Below, piece by piece: positions 11,445 to 25,090 of a DNA stretch of 64,000 bases (the stretch's first letter is position 1; every line of letters starts with the position of its first letter). The position numbers and the translations under genes were made by a program. The notes below the pieces were generated by a model. That model had not been told where the DNA came from and ran no database searches. It saw nothing but the letters and a program-made list of their open reading frames with translations. Source of the DNA: Margaritifera margaritifera (lineage: Eukaryota; Mollusca; Bivalvia; Unionida; Margaritiferidae); NCBI GenBank assembly GCA_029931535.1, contig JAQPZY010001295.1, forward strand, positions 1,939,248-2,003,247, given 5' to 3'.

Positions 11445-11825
11445 GATGAGATTTGACAAGTAGGTGTTGAAATATGAGAGACATACTGGTAAAGAGGTGG
11501 AACAATATGATTAGATCTGACGAAGGTATTGAAATATGAGACACATACTGGTAAAGGGGTGGAACAATATGATTAGATCTGACGAAGGTGTTGAAATATG
11601 AGACACATGCTGGTAAAGGGGTGGAACAATATGATTAGATCTGACGAAGGTATTGAAATATGAGACACATACTGGTAAAGGGGTGGATCAGTATGATCAG
11701 ATCTGACGAAGGTGTTGAAATATGAGACACATACTGGTAAAGGGGTGGATCAGTATGATCAGATCTGACTAAGGTACTGAAATATGAGACACATACTGGT
11801 AAAGGGGTGGAACAATATTATGCAG
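11445..11825. repeat. 62-bp tandem repeat, about six units
   Basis: Units of 62 bp carry TTGAAATATGAGACACATAC, TGGTAAAGGGGTGGA and CAATATGATTAGATCTGAC. Adjacent units differ at one to four bases. No coding meaning was recognised. Confidence 0.9.
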
Positions 11826-14800
11826 GCTGAGCAAATCCCAGACATCCGGGACTATTCATTTTTGAAGTTGATGATTTCCGGAAACAATATGTTGATTTAG
11901 AGACAAGATCAGCTTGTGATGGGGACTTTCTCTTTCAGATAAGATGAAATTATTTCAACAAAAGAGTTCATGGATGGATGAGGGAGAGGGCTGAACAACA
12001 TATGCGAAGCAACCTCTCTGATACATGAGTGGAGAGATGATTAGTCCATCAGAAGTTATCTCCCATGCTTACTGAAATGTGCTCATATCACATAGGCAAT
12101 TAAATATGTTTACATTGCTAACTTCATGAAAATTCATTCTTGAGATTAACTGATTCTTTAGTTGTTTCTCCCATACATATCTACTTAGATAATAATACAG
12201 CAATAATCAAATTTAACACTTGCACGATAGCGAAATGCAAGTTAATTGTGGAAAATGCATGTTGGGATTTTCAAGATCTTGCATCATTTTGCAAGTGCTA
12301 AAATTTCCATTGATACATATCAAGTAATTAGTAAAAGTGGTTTAAGTATGTAGATTCAGTAAAATACACATCCATAATATTCTGAAAAGTAAAATTAAGT
12401 TTGCTTTGGCAATGACTCCTTTCCAATGAGATAAGCTGTTTAATATGCAGCCTAATACTGTGGATACACATGTACATACCAATAATAAACAGTGGACTAA
12501 ACCATTATATTGTCAAGGGGAAGTAGGATATATCTTTCAGGCCCAACCATTTAATTCACCAATACAGCAATATTCCTCTGTTACTATATCTACTTTGATG
12601 ACTCGCTTTGTTAGCATTTTTTGTAGGACAGCCAATAGCAGATATCTGTGTCAGACATTATCCTGACATTCCACTAATATGTTCTTGTTCAATCTGGTAA
12701 GGCTGATTATGACCTCTCACATGTCCGATGGTCCAAAGATACAAACTTAGATGCATGTGATCTTACTTAGTTCATTTCCACATCATAATAACATTAATGC
12801 ACTGTGCTGTGTAAAAATATAATGTCTCAGACAAAATGTGACTGAACTACTGTATCTTCCGGCCTACCGTATTCACGGCATGTTTTCAGACACGGTTTAT
12901 TTTCGGGCAGGTGTGACAGTTATGATTGTGATTAGAAACCATGACCCCTGCTTTATCTCATTAAACAATACATCAGAGTCGGTGTGGATTAGTGAATTCA
13001 TTGGCATCGTGCAATAAAAACAAACCGATTATCCCTGAGGCATTATCTACCACGGGTTAAGCATAGTTATCGTTCTACAGGTAATAAACCTCTTTGTAGA
13101 TGATAAATATTGATTGTGGGTGCTACGTGTTCGGTACATCAAGTGCTCTTTAAACGAAATCCAGATGGTTTCCTTTTATTTCCAAACACACCGGTCAAAG
13201 AAATCCCACAAGTTATATTATTAACAATTATCACCTAGACACCTTGAAATCTCCTACATGCATCAAAACAATCTTTGAGCAGTCAATTGTTTCGAGTCGG
13301 CAAGCTCTAATCACTTTGAAGCTACCCTCGGCTAGGTGGACCCCCCCCAAAAAAAAATAAACCCTCCAAAAAACAACAACAAAAACATGAGAGAACCACA
13401 ACAAATATATCATCTTTATTTAAAAAATATCAACATATTAATCACGCTGACTCGTATATTGCAACTTGTTATTTTTACCCTTCCTAGGCGTGCGTACAAC
13501 ACAAACCCCATAAGGAGCCTCTCACTCTGGTAGACGTCATACATGTATTTCTACTCTCGATACTAAAATGTTTCTGTTATAAATATCTTCAGAATCATAA
13601 TTCCAAAATCTTTTTATTTAGTTTGTATTAATATCTTAATTACACAGAAATAAAGCTTGTGTGTATTTGTAAGGTAGATATTAATGATCACTGATTAGCA
13701 GAGGGTTAAACTGTGGATTGTGAGATTACTAATATGGCGGTTCTTTTGGAAAATATACATACAATCATGGCTCTAATACATGTATGGCTGCGTTTTCTGG
13801 TGGATGGACATGTATCAAATAGACAAAAATAGGCAAGTAATGCCTGTTTTTCATTCATTATCCTTCCCGTGGATATAGACAGAATACATGTTTTACTTCA
13901 TGGCAGCACGTCGTCATATGAGCTAACGGTAACTTCGTTATGGCGAGGGGGGGGGGCGGGTACATTTATATTCCCCTGTTTGTTTTCGGACACCAAATTA
14001 AAGAATTTAATATATCTTGGGACGACAAAAAAAGTAATTATTTTTTGCCGTACGAAAACATGCCGTAAATACGGTATAAGTTGATGTGAAGTATAAGTCG
14101 AATTCACTAATTTGGTACATTTTCCTTCCTTCATTCATATGTAAGTTGATGTGAAGTATAAGATGAAGTCAGATCAACATCTTGGCTTCAACTTTTTCGC
14201 TAGTAACTTGCTGTTTCAATAATATTAATGGTATCACTGTATGCTATTCCAGATTAATTGGGAAATTGCAGTCACCAACACTAACATGCTTTTTCCCCCA
14301 ATTTCGTTCTGGAAAGAGAGAGAGAGAGAGAAAGGGAGGTTTCAGGGCTATTGTAATCTGTATACTTCAGTTACCTGATGATTGTGATCTTCCTCAAGTA
14401 CAAGGGCACTACTATTTTCCATTATCAATGGACACCACTGAATAAACAGTGGATTCCTGTTTTAATTATGATATCCATCGTCACAAGAACCACATGGCTA
14501 TGCAGTGTTATTTACATGCTAATTAAATATGTTAAGAGCTTTGGCCAGGTTATTCTAGTTGACAACTGTCTGAGGGCAAAATTTGACAGACGAGATCAAA
14601 TTAGTGAGGCTACCGATAGAGAAATGAGGCTATCCATAGGGAATGAGAAATGAAAAGAAAATTAATGATATGGGCATTCTTTAGTGAATATATGACATTA
14701 TTATGAATATATGATAATTATGTGCATAATCTATGTTATTTTATGAATATTCATCGAACATTCAAGTCGTTAATATGGATTATATCCTTTTGTAGGATCA

Positions 14801-15224
14801 GTTATATCAATGAATAAGATGTACCAGTAATTGCTCAAGTGCACCAAATAAATTACTTGTAGATCTAACATCAATGGACCTATGGCTAAAATGCAATCAG
14901 GAAGAATGATTTATGGTAAAAAAAATAAAAAAATAAAAAACGATGAATAAAGCAAAATCGGTTCATGATATGCTTTGTATAAGTACTGTATACTATAGAG
15001 TATAGACCATAAGTACTACACAGTCTGTGATTTGTGAACTCTTTAATTGTTTTCTTTTATTTCCTGTTAGAGAAATCAGAAAATACAACCATATACAAAT
15101 GCATACAAAATAATGTTGAAAATTATAACATAAAAGACCATTTCTTCCTTTCAACTGTTGAGGTTTGAAACCATCCCTGATAATCTTCAGTGATAAACAA
15201 TTTTCAAATTGGTGCACATACTGG
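11826..15224. other. No gene recognised
   Basis: AT-rich sequence. The first 60 bp (GGCTGAGCAAATC, GGACTATTCATTTT) recur at 18.10-18.15 kb as a dispersed repeat. A G-run lies at 13950-13960 and a GA microsatellite at 14310-14330. No frame shows a recognisable domain or exon pattern. Introns or regulatory DNA of the SRRM2 gene could lie here, since that gene runs leftwards from 16.56 kb. Confidence 0.4.
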
Positions 15225-15805
15225 ATGTCAGCTTGGCACTATTTTCATTTAGGACAAAGTAGACATCATTGGAAGTCTTTTGATGAAAACTCCATGTCAT
15301 AATGATCATCCATTCAGGGAGAGTACTGACAACAAGATTTAAAGACAGTCATTGTGGCAGCCACATTGGATGTACAACTGGCATCATTTTCATTTAGGAC
15401 CAACTAAGTAACATAAGAAGTCTATATGTGAAAACCCCATGCTAATATAGCCATCCATTTGGAAGGAGCAGAGATAACAATCTTCTCAAGATATGACTTT
15501 CCATTAAGGAGTAGTGTTCAAGTGGAGTTGTGATAAGATTTCAAGATGGCTACCATATTGAATATCAGATTGGCATAAATTTTATTTTGGAATGGCTAAA
15601 CATCATAAGAAATCTTTTAGTGAAATCCCATGTGTTTACAACCATCCAATTGGAGTAGTAGCAATAATAAGATTTTCAAGATGGCCACTGTGGTGGCCAT
15701 ATAGGATGTCCCAGCAGCACCATTTTCGACAAACTAGACTATGGAATGAATGCATGTGCAAAGTTTCAAGACAATCCTCCAAGTAGTTTACGAGGAGTAG
15801 TGATA
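15225..15805. repeat. 143-bp repeat family, reverse orientation
   Basis: Four units are the reverse complement of the 1-905 array (GGACCAACTA, GAAAACCCCATG, CAAGATTTTCAAGATGGCCA, TGTGGTGGCCATA-GATGTC), spaced about 145 bp. Confidence 0.75.
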
Positions 15806-16136
15806 ACAAACTTGTGCTAATGGATGGATGGGTGACAGACAACAGACCATTCCATAAGTTCTTCTGGTCTATGACCAGTAGAGCTAAAAACTGCAAATCA
15901 ATGAGGTACAGCCTCTAACTACCAAGATCTTTTCAAGCCTAACACTCTCATTCACTCAAAATCACACTAAATCAGTCACAAACACCCAAGGCAGTGTTCA
16001 AAATTTTCATCTGCCCGAAATAATAATTTTTAGAGCAGACTAGTGACCTTCTAAAGGCTTTTGCTATTTGTTTCAAGAGTTGCTGATTAGAAGTCCAGAT
16101 GTTCTGCAAGTAAGTTTCAAGCACTGACCAAAAGTA

Positions 16137-16300
16137 CACTGTGGGACACACTTTATTAATAAAATGGTATATGATCGATGCACCAAGTTACACTGTAGGA
16201 CACCCTATATTAATAGAATTGAATATGATTAATGCACCAAGTTACACTGTGGGACACCCTATATTAATAGAATTGAATATGATTGATGCACTAAGTATCA
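16137..16300. repeat. 54-bp tandem repeat, three units
   Basis: GTGGGACAC/GTAGGACAC landmarks at 16141, 16195 and 16249 with TATTAATAGAATTGAATATG between them. The repeat lies immediately downstream of the SRRM2 exon donor, inside the inferred intron. Confidence 0.8.
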
Positions 16301-16311
16301 CTGAATCTTAC

Positions 16312-16561
16312 CCTTGTTCTTCCATCAACTCCTGCATTTCCATACATTTCAGCTCCACTTTCCTCTTTCTCTCATGATCCAGTATCTCTCTGTTTGGCTG
16401 TTTGACCAGCTGGGCATCCAGCTTTTTAAGTTCCTCCTCAGACTTGTAATCAACACGATCCTTATGCTTTTTGATGAAAGCCACATTTCTCTGTACATAG
16501 CCATTGGTCCCACTGCCACGGGGAGTCTGCAAACCAATTCCATTGTACATGACTGCTTAAT
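16312..16561 (-). CDS. SRRM2: SRRM2-like first coding exon (cwf21 region)
   Basis: The exon encodes the first 79 residues plus two bases of the next codon of serine/arginine repetitive matrix protein 2, a spliceosome-associated SR protein. The start ATG is at 16550. The N-terminus MYNGIGLQTPRGSGTNGYVQ is the near-invariant SRRM2/Cwc21 signature, followed by a DY-x-SEEELKKLD segment and the ILDHERKRKVELK core of the cwf21 domain, ending EEQG. A TTTTCTTTTCAG acceptor precedes 16561 and a GTAAG donor begins at 16311. The splice falls after EEQ inside the Gly codon, the position I recall for the vertebrate gene. Later exons (lower coordinates) and the non-coding 5' exon were not found. Confidence 0.92.
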
Positions 16562-18759
16562 CTGAAAAGAAAACAGATTATATATACTTTTCATGATCCT
16601 GAATATATCACAATCAAAACTTGCTTAAGTAGCAAACTGTAGGAAGTATAACAAATGCATGCTTCCAATTTGATTAAAAAAATTAAATCTTCAAACCTGC
16701 TCCCTTTTTATTTTAAGTGCAGTCATTTTCACAATATAGAAACAAATAAATAGACCCTGCTGTTATGAAGAAATTATTTATTGCATTTCCCCAGCAGCAG
16801 CTGCAGGAAAACATGTTCTGAGGTTGGTGGAACATTAAAACATAAGTCTTTTCACCCTCTTCTTGTGTGAGAACATTACACTTGTAATCAAAGAGTTGTT
16901 GGTTTTATACCTGCACAGGTGAGCTGCCTCAGTGTGTCCCTAAGTAGGGCACTTAACTCCCATCTCCTTGGCATGATAAAGGGCAATAATGTGTTAAAAG
17001 TGCCATTAAAACCAACTATCAAACTATTCTGGTTAAAATGGTAACTCTTCCCATCTTTTCCTTGGTAATACTAATTTCTGACCAGATCATTTTGCAAACA
17101 ATACAAGCACAATTTACAAGTTTATTTTTCTATGCGGTACCACTCCATGGTTCAAGAAAAAAACACGCAAAAATAGTTGTGCGACAGCACTGTTACCTCA
17201 ATCCAATATTTCTGCAAATTAGTTGCTGGTATGGTATTAAATTCACTTCGTATCTGAAGCAGAATTCTGTCTTGGTGAGTCATTAATTAAGCATACAATT
17301 ATTTTGTTTCCAGTTTCTTCTTTCAAAATCTTATAATCTCCGAATCAAAGCTCCTCTAAAGAAGAAATCAATTGTAAACCTTTTGAAAATTCAATGACAT
17401 AAACATCAAACTTCTTAAAACAACTTCAGCTTGTCATTTTATTCCCTAACAAAGGAGACATACTACTACAGAAAAGGTCCTTTCAAGGGCATGCTACTGT
17501 AGGATTCATGCTAATTAATAAAATAATCACACAGAAAAGTCGTCCAAATGCATGAAAATTGACATATTTTCAAGTCGTACCTTTATGTCTTCTAAATTCC
17601 TCCTATACTAAAAAAAAAATCCACCTTTTTTTCAAATGGTGGGGGAAATCTCCCTCCTAAATATTCACTTCTAGATCAAACCCTGTATAGATCCAATCAC
17701 AACAGGTGACTTTTATAAGGCAGAAACTATATAAGTTCAATTTAGTTCAATATATCAAACACGTCAACAAGTTAATTATTGTGAGTTTATTTTCATGAGG
17801 AACAAGTACATGTTCATCTGTAAACTCATGGAGATACCTCAGAAATGATATATATTGCAAAGATATTTGTATGTGGGGTATTGAAAACTTTGGCTTGTTG
17901 CAGCATGTAAATATATTTCCCTGTTAGATCCCACTGTTTTATTTCTCATTTAAGCCTATATCTTTTTAAAAAAATATACCTGTTAAGATTCAATGGAGGC
18001 TGAGTTCACCAGATTTTTGAGGGGCAAAAATAGCTTGGCCCAAAGGTCCAAAACATGGGTCACAGACCTTGGGCTAAAACAAATTTTTAGCCCCTGCAGG
18101 GCTGAGCAAATCACGTAGCCTGACGTCCCGGACTATTCATTTTCGAAATCAGGCAAGTAAACTTTTCCAAGTAACTAGTCTGGGACTAGTGCTTTTTTCC
18201 TTTTAAAAAAAAGCCGGGCAAGTGTTTATTTTCATTCCATAATCACTTTATCTGGCCATTTCATGCCCTCTGGGCATACTGACTGCTTGATTCTACCCCC
18301 CTCCATGTATTTATTTACATCCTGTATCACACCTGCCAGTGGTCATTGATAACTTGTTGCATGTGCGCACATTCTATTACCACTTGACTGCATATGGGGC
18401 TAAGCAACCAAAATTATTGGCCAATCAAAACACGGGAAACAAATCAAAGCCAGTATGATTAATTAGCAGTGTTTTAAACGACTTCCTTAAATTGTATTTA
18501 CTTAAACCAGATCCTCATGAACGACTCACCCTATGATGTTAATCCAGTGAATCAATCCAATTAGATTAATGAAAGGCACTTTACCGACATTAGTGTTGGT
18601 TCCCTTGTCCGATATTGCATTTGAAGTGAAACAATTACACTAATTAAGGAGCTGTCTCTATTTATATTTAAAGGACAAAATGTATGTTATGATCGCTTTA
18701 GAAGTATTTGTCAAGCAAGGTGATATTTACTATGTGGATAAAAATGAGTTTACTAAATT
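16562..18759. other. No gene recognised; upstream intron or promoter side of SRRM2
   Basis: AT-rich DNA with several homopolymer runs. The segment at 18.09-18.25 kb repeats the GGCTGAGCAAATC / GGACTATTCATTTT sequence seen at 11.83 kb. No further exon was recognised. Confidence 0.4.
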
Positions 18760-19735
18760 AGTTTTGAAAGGAAGTTAATAAGGAAGATTCAAAGAACAAA
18801 ACTTCATGTGAAAGTGGTGGGGTAAAACATAAGACTGCCACTGAGTGTGAGGTAACTATTTCTGCAAAGAGACATAAGCCAGACTATGTAGCAACAAAAA
18901 TTTAAAATATGACACTACTAAGAGACGGAGAAATTTTTAGCTGCATTGGGATGATAGTTATCCCTGGCTTGAATTCATTGACTCGGGGGGAAAAAAATGT
19001 TTTGCAGTTATTGACAACAATATCCCAAACTGGCACAAGTTGGAAATTCAACCAGTGTATTTGTCAACGAAACTGACAAATTCAGGATTGAACCAATCAA
19101 GTCTCATGACAGTTCCGGACCTAACAAGGCCTGTGCAGCACAGTATATGCATGACACTAGCCATTATGTGCAGAATATCCCTGAGGTTTTAGTTGCCGAC
19201 ACTACATGAGGAAATGACCTTTCAGAACTAAGTGAGATTGAAATAAAAAAAATGAGAGCTCTCTTTAACAGAGGCTACAATCTAGCCCATTGTGGAAAAA
19301 AAATTTCTGACAAGGAAATTCTGTGTGCACTACAGAAGAAGAACGCTGTCGAACTTAGTGCTTATTATAAGAACAGATTCAGGACAAGAGATTTCATTCT
19401 ATCAATCAATCAAGTCTTGAGAGAAGTTAGGGAAAATCTGAATTTCAGTAAAATTCCTTTCCATTCTTGCTGATGGAAGTACTGATGCTGCCGTATTAGA
19501 GCTAAAAATAGTGCATATAAGATTCATGGACAGTGGAAAACTGAAAACCTCTGATGTAACAAAATGTATAATATCAATCTATGTTTTTAAAAAATTTATT
19601 TCTTTTAAGAAATAAATATGTTGTACATTATTTCCTTTGTTCTTTCTATGGATTGAAGTGCATACATCTCATCAAATCTTGACAAGTGATTAACATTTTG
19701 GGACAAGTGAATTTTCTGACCAAAATTTGATCAGC
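18760..19735 (+). mobile_element. hAT-like element, copy B (decayed transposase gene)
   Basis: Broken plus-strand frames give, in order, a TKRRRNF-type segment followed by YPWLEF (the basic stretch and W/F-PWL region ahead of a TTF/BED-like zinc finger), a QNIPEVLVADTT segment, and then a 73-residue open frame at 19252-19473 (RALFNRGYNLAHCGKKISD). After a frameshift comes LADGSTDAAVLELKIV, with the D-G-S-T-D motif typical of the catalytic region of hAT-derived proteins such as the KIAA1586 and ZNF862 families. The hATC end is missing, and stops are present. Copy A at 1.06-2.08 kb shares both ends. Family assignment is by motif only. Confidence 0.6.
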
Positions 19736-19827
19736 CCTGCCATGCTAGGGCCCCTCCAATTATAAGTGGGTTGCCTGTCAGCCCTGCCATGCTAGGGCCC
19801 TTCCAATTATAAGTGGGTTGCCTGTCA
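19734..19827. repeat. 47-bp direct duplication
   Basis: Two adjacent 47-bp copies carry GCCCTGCCATGCTAGGGCCC and CCAATTATAAGTGGGTTGCC, with one difference. It lies at the 3' edge of hAT copy B. Confidence 0.9.
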
Positions 19828-19829
19828 GG

Positions 19830-20515
19830 CTTGTCAACCCAAAAATGTGCCAATCTAATTTACCTGTCACAATCTTCAGCAAAGAAATGTGGCGTATTTA
19901 TTATGTATTTCCTGAAAGACAACTGTAAATGATTAATATTCAACCATCTGATGGGGTTCAATTCATAGATCCCTCACCCTTAAGAAGATTGCCTCCATTC
20001 TTATATATAAAGCAATAACCAGCATAAAGCAATGAACGTGACAATATGATATCGGAACAGTACTTTTTCTGTCCTCTGTATTTAACTAGTTATCTATAAT
20101 CAGCACTTATTTGTACTTCATGAATAGTAACGAACTGCTTGTGTGTTTAAAACCCTTTCTCATGCTTCCAGTGTAATGCATTAGAGGTTTCCGGTGAATA
20201 TACTGACTGGTACCCAAGCCATTGTTGGACAATTAAGCTAAGGCAGGGATTAGCTAATCATCAAAGCACCCATGACAATATTTTTCACCCTGGATGAACA
20301 GTAATCGTTATTTTAATCTTCGAGTTCTGAGTTGCTGGTCGCTGGTTCAATTGAATATATGGCCTGGTTATATTCAGTAATTGTTATGTATTCCCTTAAC
20401 TGTACAAAACGGAGAGCTATTGTTTTCAAAAGACAAAAATAGTACTGATTAAAATAAACAAACAGCACATGATATGTCTATCTTGTGACCTTTTCCCTTC
20501 TAATGATCTTGACAT
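19830..20515. other. No gene recognised
   Basis: Unique-looking AT-rich sequence between the hAT copy and the satellite. No coding, RNA or repeat signature was found. Confidence 0.4.
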
Positions 20516-23500
20516 TTGAGATAGGAACTTGACTACTGTATCATAAAGCATGGACCTTGGTAAAATATGAGATAGGAACTTGACTAATGTATCATAAAGT
20601 ATGGACCTTGGTAAAATATGAGATAGGAACTTGACTAATGTATCATAAAGTATGGACCTTGGTAAAATATGAGATAGGAACTTGACTACTGTATCATAAA
20701 GCATGGACCTTGGTAAAATATGAGATAGGAACTTGACTAATGTATCATAAAGTATGGACCTTGGTAAAATATGAGATAGGAACTTGACTACTGTATCATA
20801 AAGCATGGACCTTGGTAAAATATGAGATAGGAACTTGACTAATGTATCATAAAGTATGGACCTTGGTAAAATATGAGATAGGAACTTGACTAATGTATCA
20901 TAAAGTATGGACCTTGGTAAAATATGAGATAGGAACTTGACTACTGTATCATAAAGCATGGACCTTGGTAAAATATGAGATAGGAACTTGACTAATGTAT
21001 CATAAAGTATGGACCTTGGTAAAATATGAGATAGGAACTTGACTAATGTATCATAAAGTATGGACCTTGGTAAAATATGAGATAGGAACTTGACTAATGT
21101 ATCATAAAGTATGGACCTTGGTAAAATATGAGATAGGAACTTGACTAATGTATCATAAAGTATGGACCTTGGTAAAATATGAGATAGGAACTTGACTAAT
21201 GTATCATAAAGTATGGACCTTGGTAAAATATGAGATAGGAACTTGACTACTGTATCATAAAGTATGGACCTTGGTAAAATATGAGATAGGAACTTGACTA
21301 ATGTATCATAAAGTATGGACCTTGGTAAAATATGAGATAGGAACTTGACTACTGTATCATAAAGCATGGACCTTGGTAAAATATGAGATAGGAACTTGAC
21401 TAATGTATCATAAAGTATGGACCTTGGTAAAATATGAGATAGGAACTTGACTACTGTATCATAAAGCATGGACCTTGGTAAAATATGAGATAGGAACTTG
21501 ACTAATGTATCATAAAGTATGGACCTTGGTAAAATATGAGATAGGAACTTGACTAATGTATGATAAAGTATGGACTTTGGTAAAATATGAGATAGGAACT
21601 TGACTACTGTATCATAAAGCATGGACCTTGGTAAAATATGAGATAGGAACTTGACTAATGTATCATAAAGTATGGACCTTGGTAAAATATGAGATAGGAA
21701 CTTGACTACTGTATCATAAAGCATGGACCTTGGTAAAATATGAGATAGGAACTTGACTAATGTATCATAAAGTATGGACCTTGGTAAAATATGAGATAGG
21801 AACTTGACTACTGTATCATAAGGCATGGACCTTGGTAAAATATGAGATAGGAACTTGACTACTGTATCATAAAGTATGGACCTTGGTAAAATATGAGATA
21901 GGAACTTGACTACTGTATCATAAAGTATGGACCTTGGTAAAATATGAGATAGGAACTTGACTACTGTATCATAAAGTATGGACCTTGGTAAAATATGAGA
22001 TACATAAAGTATGGACTTTGGTAAAATATGAGATAGGAACTTGACTACTGTATCATAAAGCATGGACCTTGGTAAAATATGAGATAGGAACTTGACTAAT
22101 GTATCATAAAGTATGGACCTTGGTAAAATATGAGATAGGAACTTGACTACTGTATCATAAGGCATGGACCTTGGTAAAATATGAGATAGGAACTTGACTA
22201 CTGTATCATAAAGTATGGACCTTGGTAAAATATGAAATAGGAACTTGACTACTGTATCATAAAGTATGGACCTTGGTAAAATATGAGATAGGAACTTGAC
22301 TACTGTATCATAAAGTATGGACCTTGGTAAAATATGAGATAGGAACTTGACTACTGTATCATAAAGTATGGACCTTGGTAAAATATGAGATAGGAACTTG
22401 ACTACTGTATCATAAGGCATGGACCTTGGTAAAATATGAGATAGGAACTTGACTACTGTATCATAAAGTATGGACCTTGGTAAAATATGAGATACATAAA
22501 GTATGGACTTTGGTAAAATATGAGATAGGAACTTGACTACTGTATCATAAAGTATGGACCTTGGTAAAATATGAGATAGGAACTTGACTACTGTATCATA
22601 AAGTATGGACCTTGGTAAAATATGAGATAGGAACTTGACTACTGTATCATAAAGTATGGACCTTGGTAAAATATGAGATACATAAAGTATGGACTTTGGT
22701 AAAATATGAGATAGGAACTTGACTACTGTATCATAAAGTATGGACCTTGGTAAAATATGAGATAGGAACTTGACTACTGTATCATAAAGCATGGACCTTG
22801 GTAAAATATGAGATAGGAACATGACTACTGTATCATAAAGTATGGACCTTGGTAAAATATGAGATAGGAACTTGACTACTGTATCATAAAGTATGGACCT
22901 TGGTAAAATAGGAGATAGGAACTTGACTACTGTATCATAAGCCATTGACCTGGGTAAAATATGAGATAGGAACTTGACTACTGTATCATAAGGCATGGAC
23001 CTTGGTAAATTATGAGATATGAACTTGACTACTGTATCATAAGGCATGGACCTGGGTAAAATATGAGATAGGAACTTGACTATTGTATCATAAGGCATGG
23101 ACCTTGGTAAAATATGAGATAGGAACTTGACTATTGTATCATAAGGCATGGACCTTGGTAAAATATGAGATAGGAACTTGACTATTGTATCATAAAGCAT
23201 GGACCTTGGTAAAATATGAGGTAGGAACTTGACTACTGTATCATAAGGCATGGACCTTGGTAAAATATGAGATAGGAACTTGACTACTGTATCATAAGGC
23301 ATGGACCTTGGTAATAATTTGAAACAGGAACTTGACTATTGTATCATAAGGTATGGACCTGGGTAAAAACTGAGGTAGGAACTTGACTCCTGTATCATAT
23401 AAGGTACGGACCTGGGTAAAAGTTAAGATAGCAACTTGACTACTGTATCAATAAGGCATAGACCTGGCTAAAAACTGAGGTAGGAACTTGACTACTGTAT

Positions 23501-24085
23501 CAATAAGGCATAGACCTGGCTAAAAACTGAGGTAGGAACTTGACTACTGTATCATAAGGTACAGACCTGGGTACAATTCAAGATAGGAACTTAACTACTG
23601 TATCAATAAGGCACAGACCCGGCTATAAACTGAGGTGGAAACTTGACTACTGTATCATAAGGCATGGACATAGCTAAAAATTGAGATAGGAACTTGACTA
23701 CTGTATCATACGGCATGGACCTGGCTAAATGTTGAGATAGGAACTTGATTACTGTATCATATGGCATGGACCTGGCTAAAAGTTGATATAGGAACTTGAC
23801 TACTGTATCATATGGCTTGGACATAGCTAAAAGTTGAGATAGGAACTTGATTACTGTATCATATGGCATGGACCTGGCTAAAAGTTGAGATAGGAACTTG
23901 ACTACTGTATCATATGGCATGGACTTGGGTAGCATCTGAGACAGCAACTTGACTACTATACCGTATGGCACAGACCTGGCTAAAAATTGAGATAGGAACT
24001 TGAGTACTGTATCATATGGCAAGGACTTGGGTAGCATCTGAGATAGCAACTTGACTACTGTCTCATAAGGCATGGACCTGGCTAA
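20516..24085. repeat. 51-bp satellite array, about 70 units
   Basis: Units of 51 bp carry GAGATAGGAACTTGACTA, CTGTATCATAAAG-ATGGACC and TTGGTAAAATAT. From 20516 to about 23300 units are nearly identical; from there to 24085 they are diverged and vary by a few bases in length. Two main variants (ACTAATGTATCATAAAGTATGG and ACTACTGTATCATAAAGCATGG) alternate in the left part, which indicates higher-order structure. Short units (GAGATACATAAAGTATGG) occur near 21998, 22492 and 22677. The minus strand is open for 958 codons because the unit length is a multiple of three. Its product would be 17-residue repeats around YDTVVKFLSHILPRS. I treat this as a consequence of the repeat, not as a gene. Confidence 0.95.
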
Positions 24086-24469
24086 CATTTAAGATTTTGG
24101 AGGTAAGATTATTAGCATCCTTTTATTATTGAACTAACCATATGTTGCAAGAATTTTTTAAAAAAATGCTGGTATAGCCATCCATTTAGGAATATAGCTC
24201 AGTGATCTCCCCAGAAATTTTCGATAGCATCGGGGTACGCGTGTTTGGGTCATAAAATGTTTTACAAAGCGTGTGTTAACGTCATAAAAGTGAAACAAAT
24301 TAATATCAATGAAATAAAAAGAAGTGCATATATTTACATAGTATTTTTTATTTACCTAGGTTATAACAGTAACAACAATGCATATCTCATTTATTTCTTA
24401 ATTTAAATAAATGATATTCATCTTTTCTTCATTTCACCATATAAACTGACTGCAACATCACAATTAAAG

Positions 24470-25090
24470 TCTTTTAAGGGTTGTACTTCAGTACTGATTG
24501 TCATCAGGTAGTTCAGTACCCTCTGTGACAATCTGTTCCTTAAAACACTCTTTAATTCTATTCATTGAGGAGAATGACCTTCCACAATCTGAAAAAAATG
24601 GAACATAAAATTTATTAATGGATGTAGAAAAAAAGAGACAAATATACCTGAATCCTAATTAAGTTAATTACCATGGAAAAATTCTTCCGGCACAATTTAC
24701 ACAGCATACCTGCAAAATATATATGTAATTACATAGTCTTATTTTCAAGAATTTGATATAGACCGGGTGGAATAAACTTTTGAGGTCATGACTTCACTGA
24801 ATAATAAGTAAGAATATGGATGAAATTATTTTAGTTATATTTATAAAGGAATACTTTTTATTGATATCTTTTCAAAAGAGGTAAAACTGGAAGATAAAAA
24901 TTGTTCCGTTTATTACTTGGATAGACAGAAAAGAAAAATTAATAGGGCAGCACTCACTTAAGTTAGCAATATGGAAAACTTACCATCCGATCCAGCAATT
25001 TCCACCCAAGGGAATAATGTCTTCCATTCATTATTAAATCCCGTCCTTCGTTTCTTGATATCATTTTTTTTGGAAATCATGCTGGTGCTA
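24470..25090 (-). pseudogene. Internally deleted hAT transposase gene, three exons
   Basis: Exon 1 encodes an acidic-basic segment ending KKRRTGFNNEW and LFPWVEIAGSDG, with a GTAAG donor at about 24984. Exon 2 (about 24713-24673) follows a TTTTGCAG acceptor and encodes MLCKLCRKNFSM, a C-x2-C zinc-finger start, before a GTAATT donor. Exon 3 (from about 24592) follows a TTTTTTCAG acceptor and encodes CGRSFSSMNRIKE, the start of the hATC dimerisation region, then stops near 24478. The catalytic core is absent, so the N-terminal zinc finger is joined directly to the C-terminal segment. An in-frame stop just upstream of the first Met (about 25130) separates another short Met-started segment. Confidence 0.55.

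Noticed and set aside
20426..23302. 958-codon minus-strand open frame as a repeat-protein gene
   Set aside because: Unit length 51 is a multiple of three, units are near identical at all codon positions, and no promoter, splice site or non-repeat domain is attached.
20516..24085. CRISPR array
   Set aside because: Repeats are contiguous with no unique spacers, and the DNA is eukaryotic.
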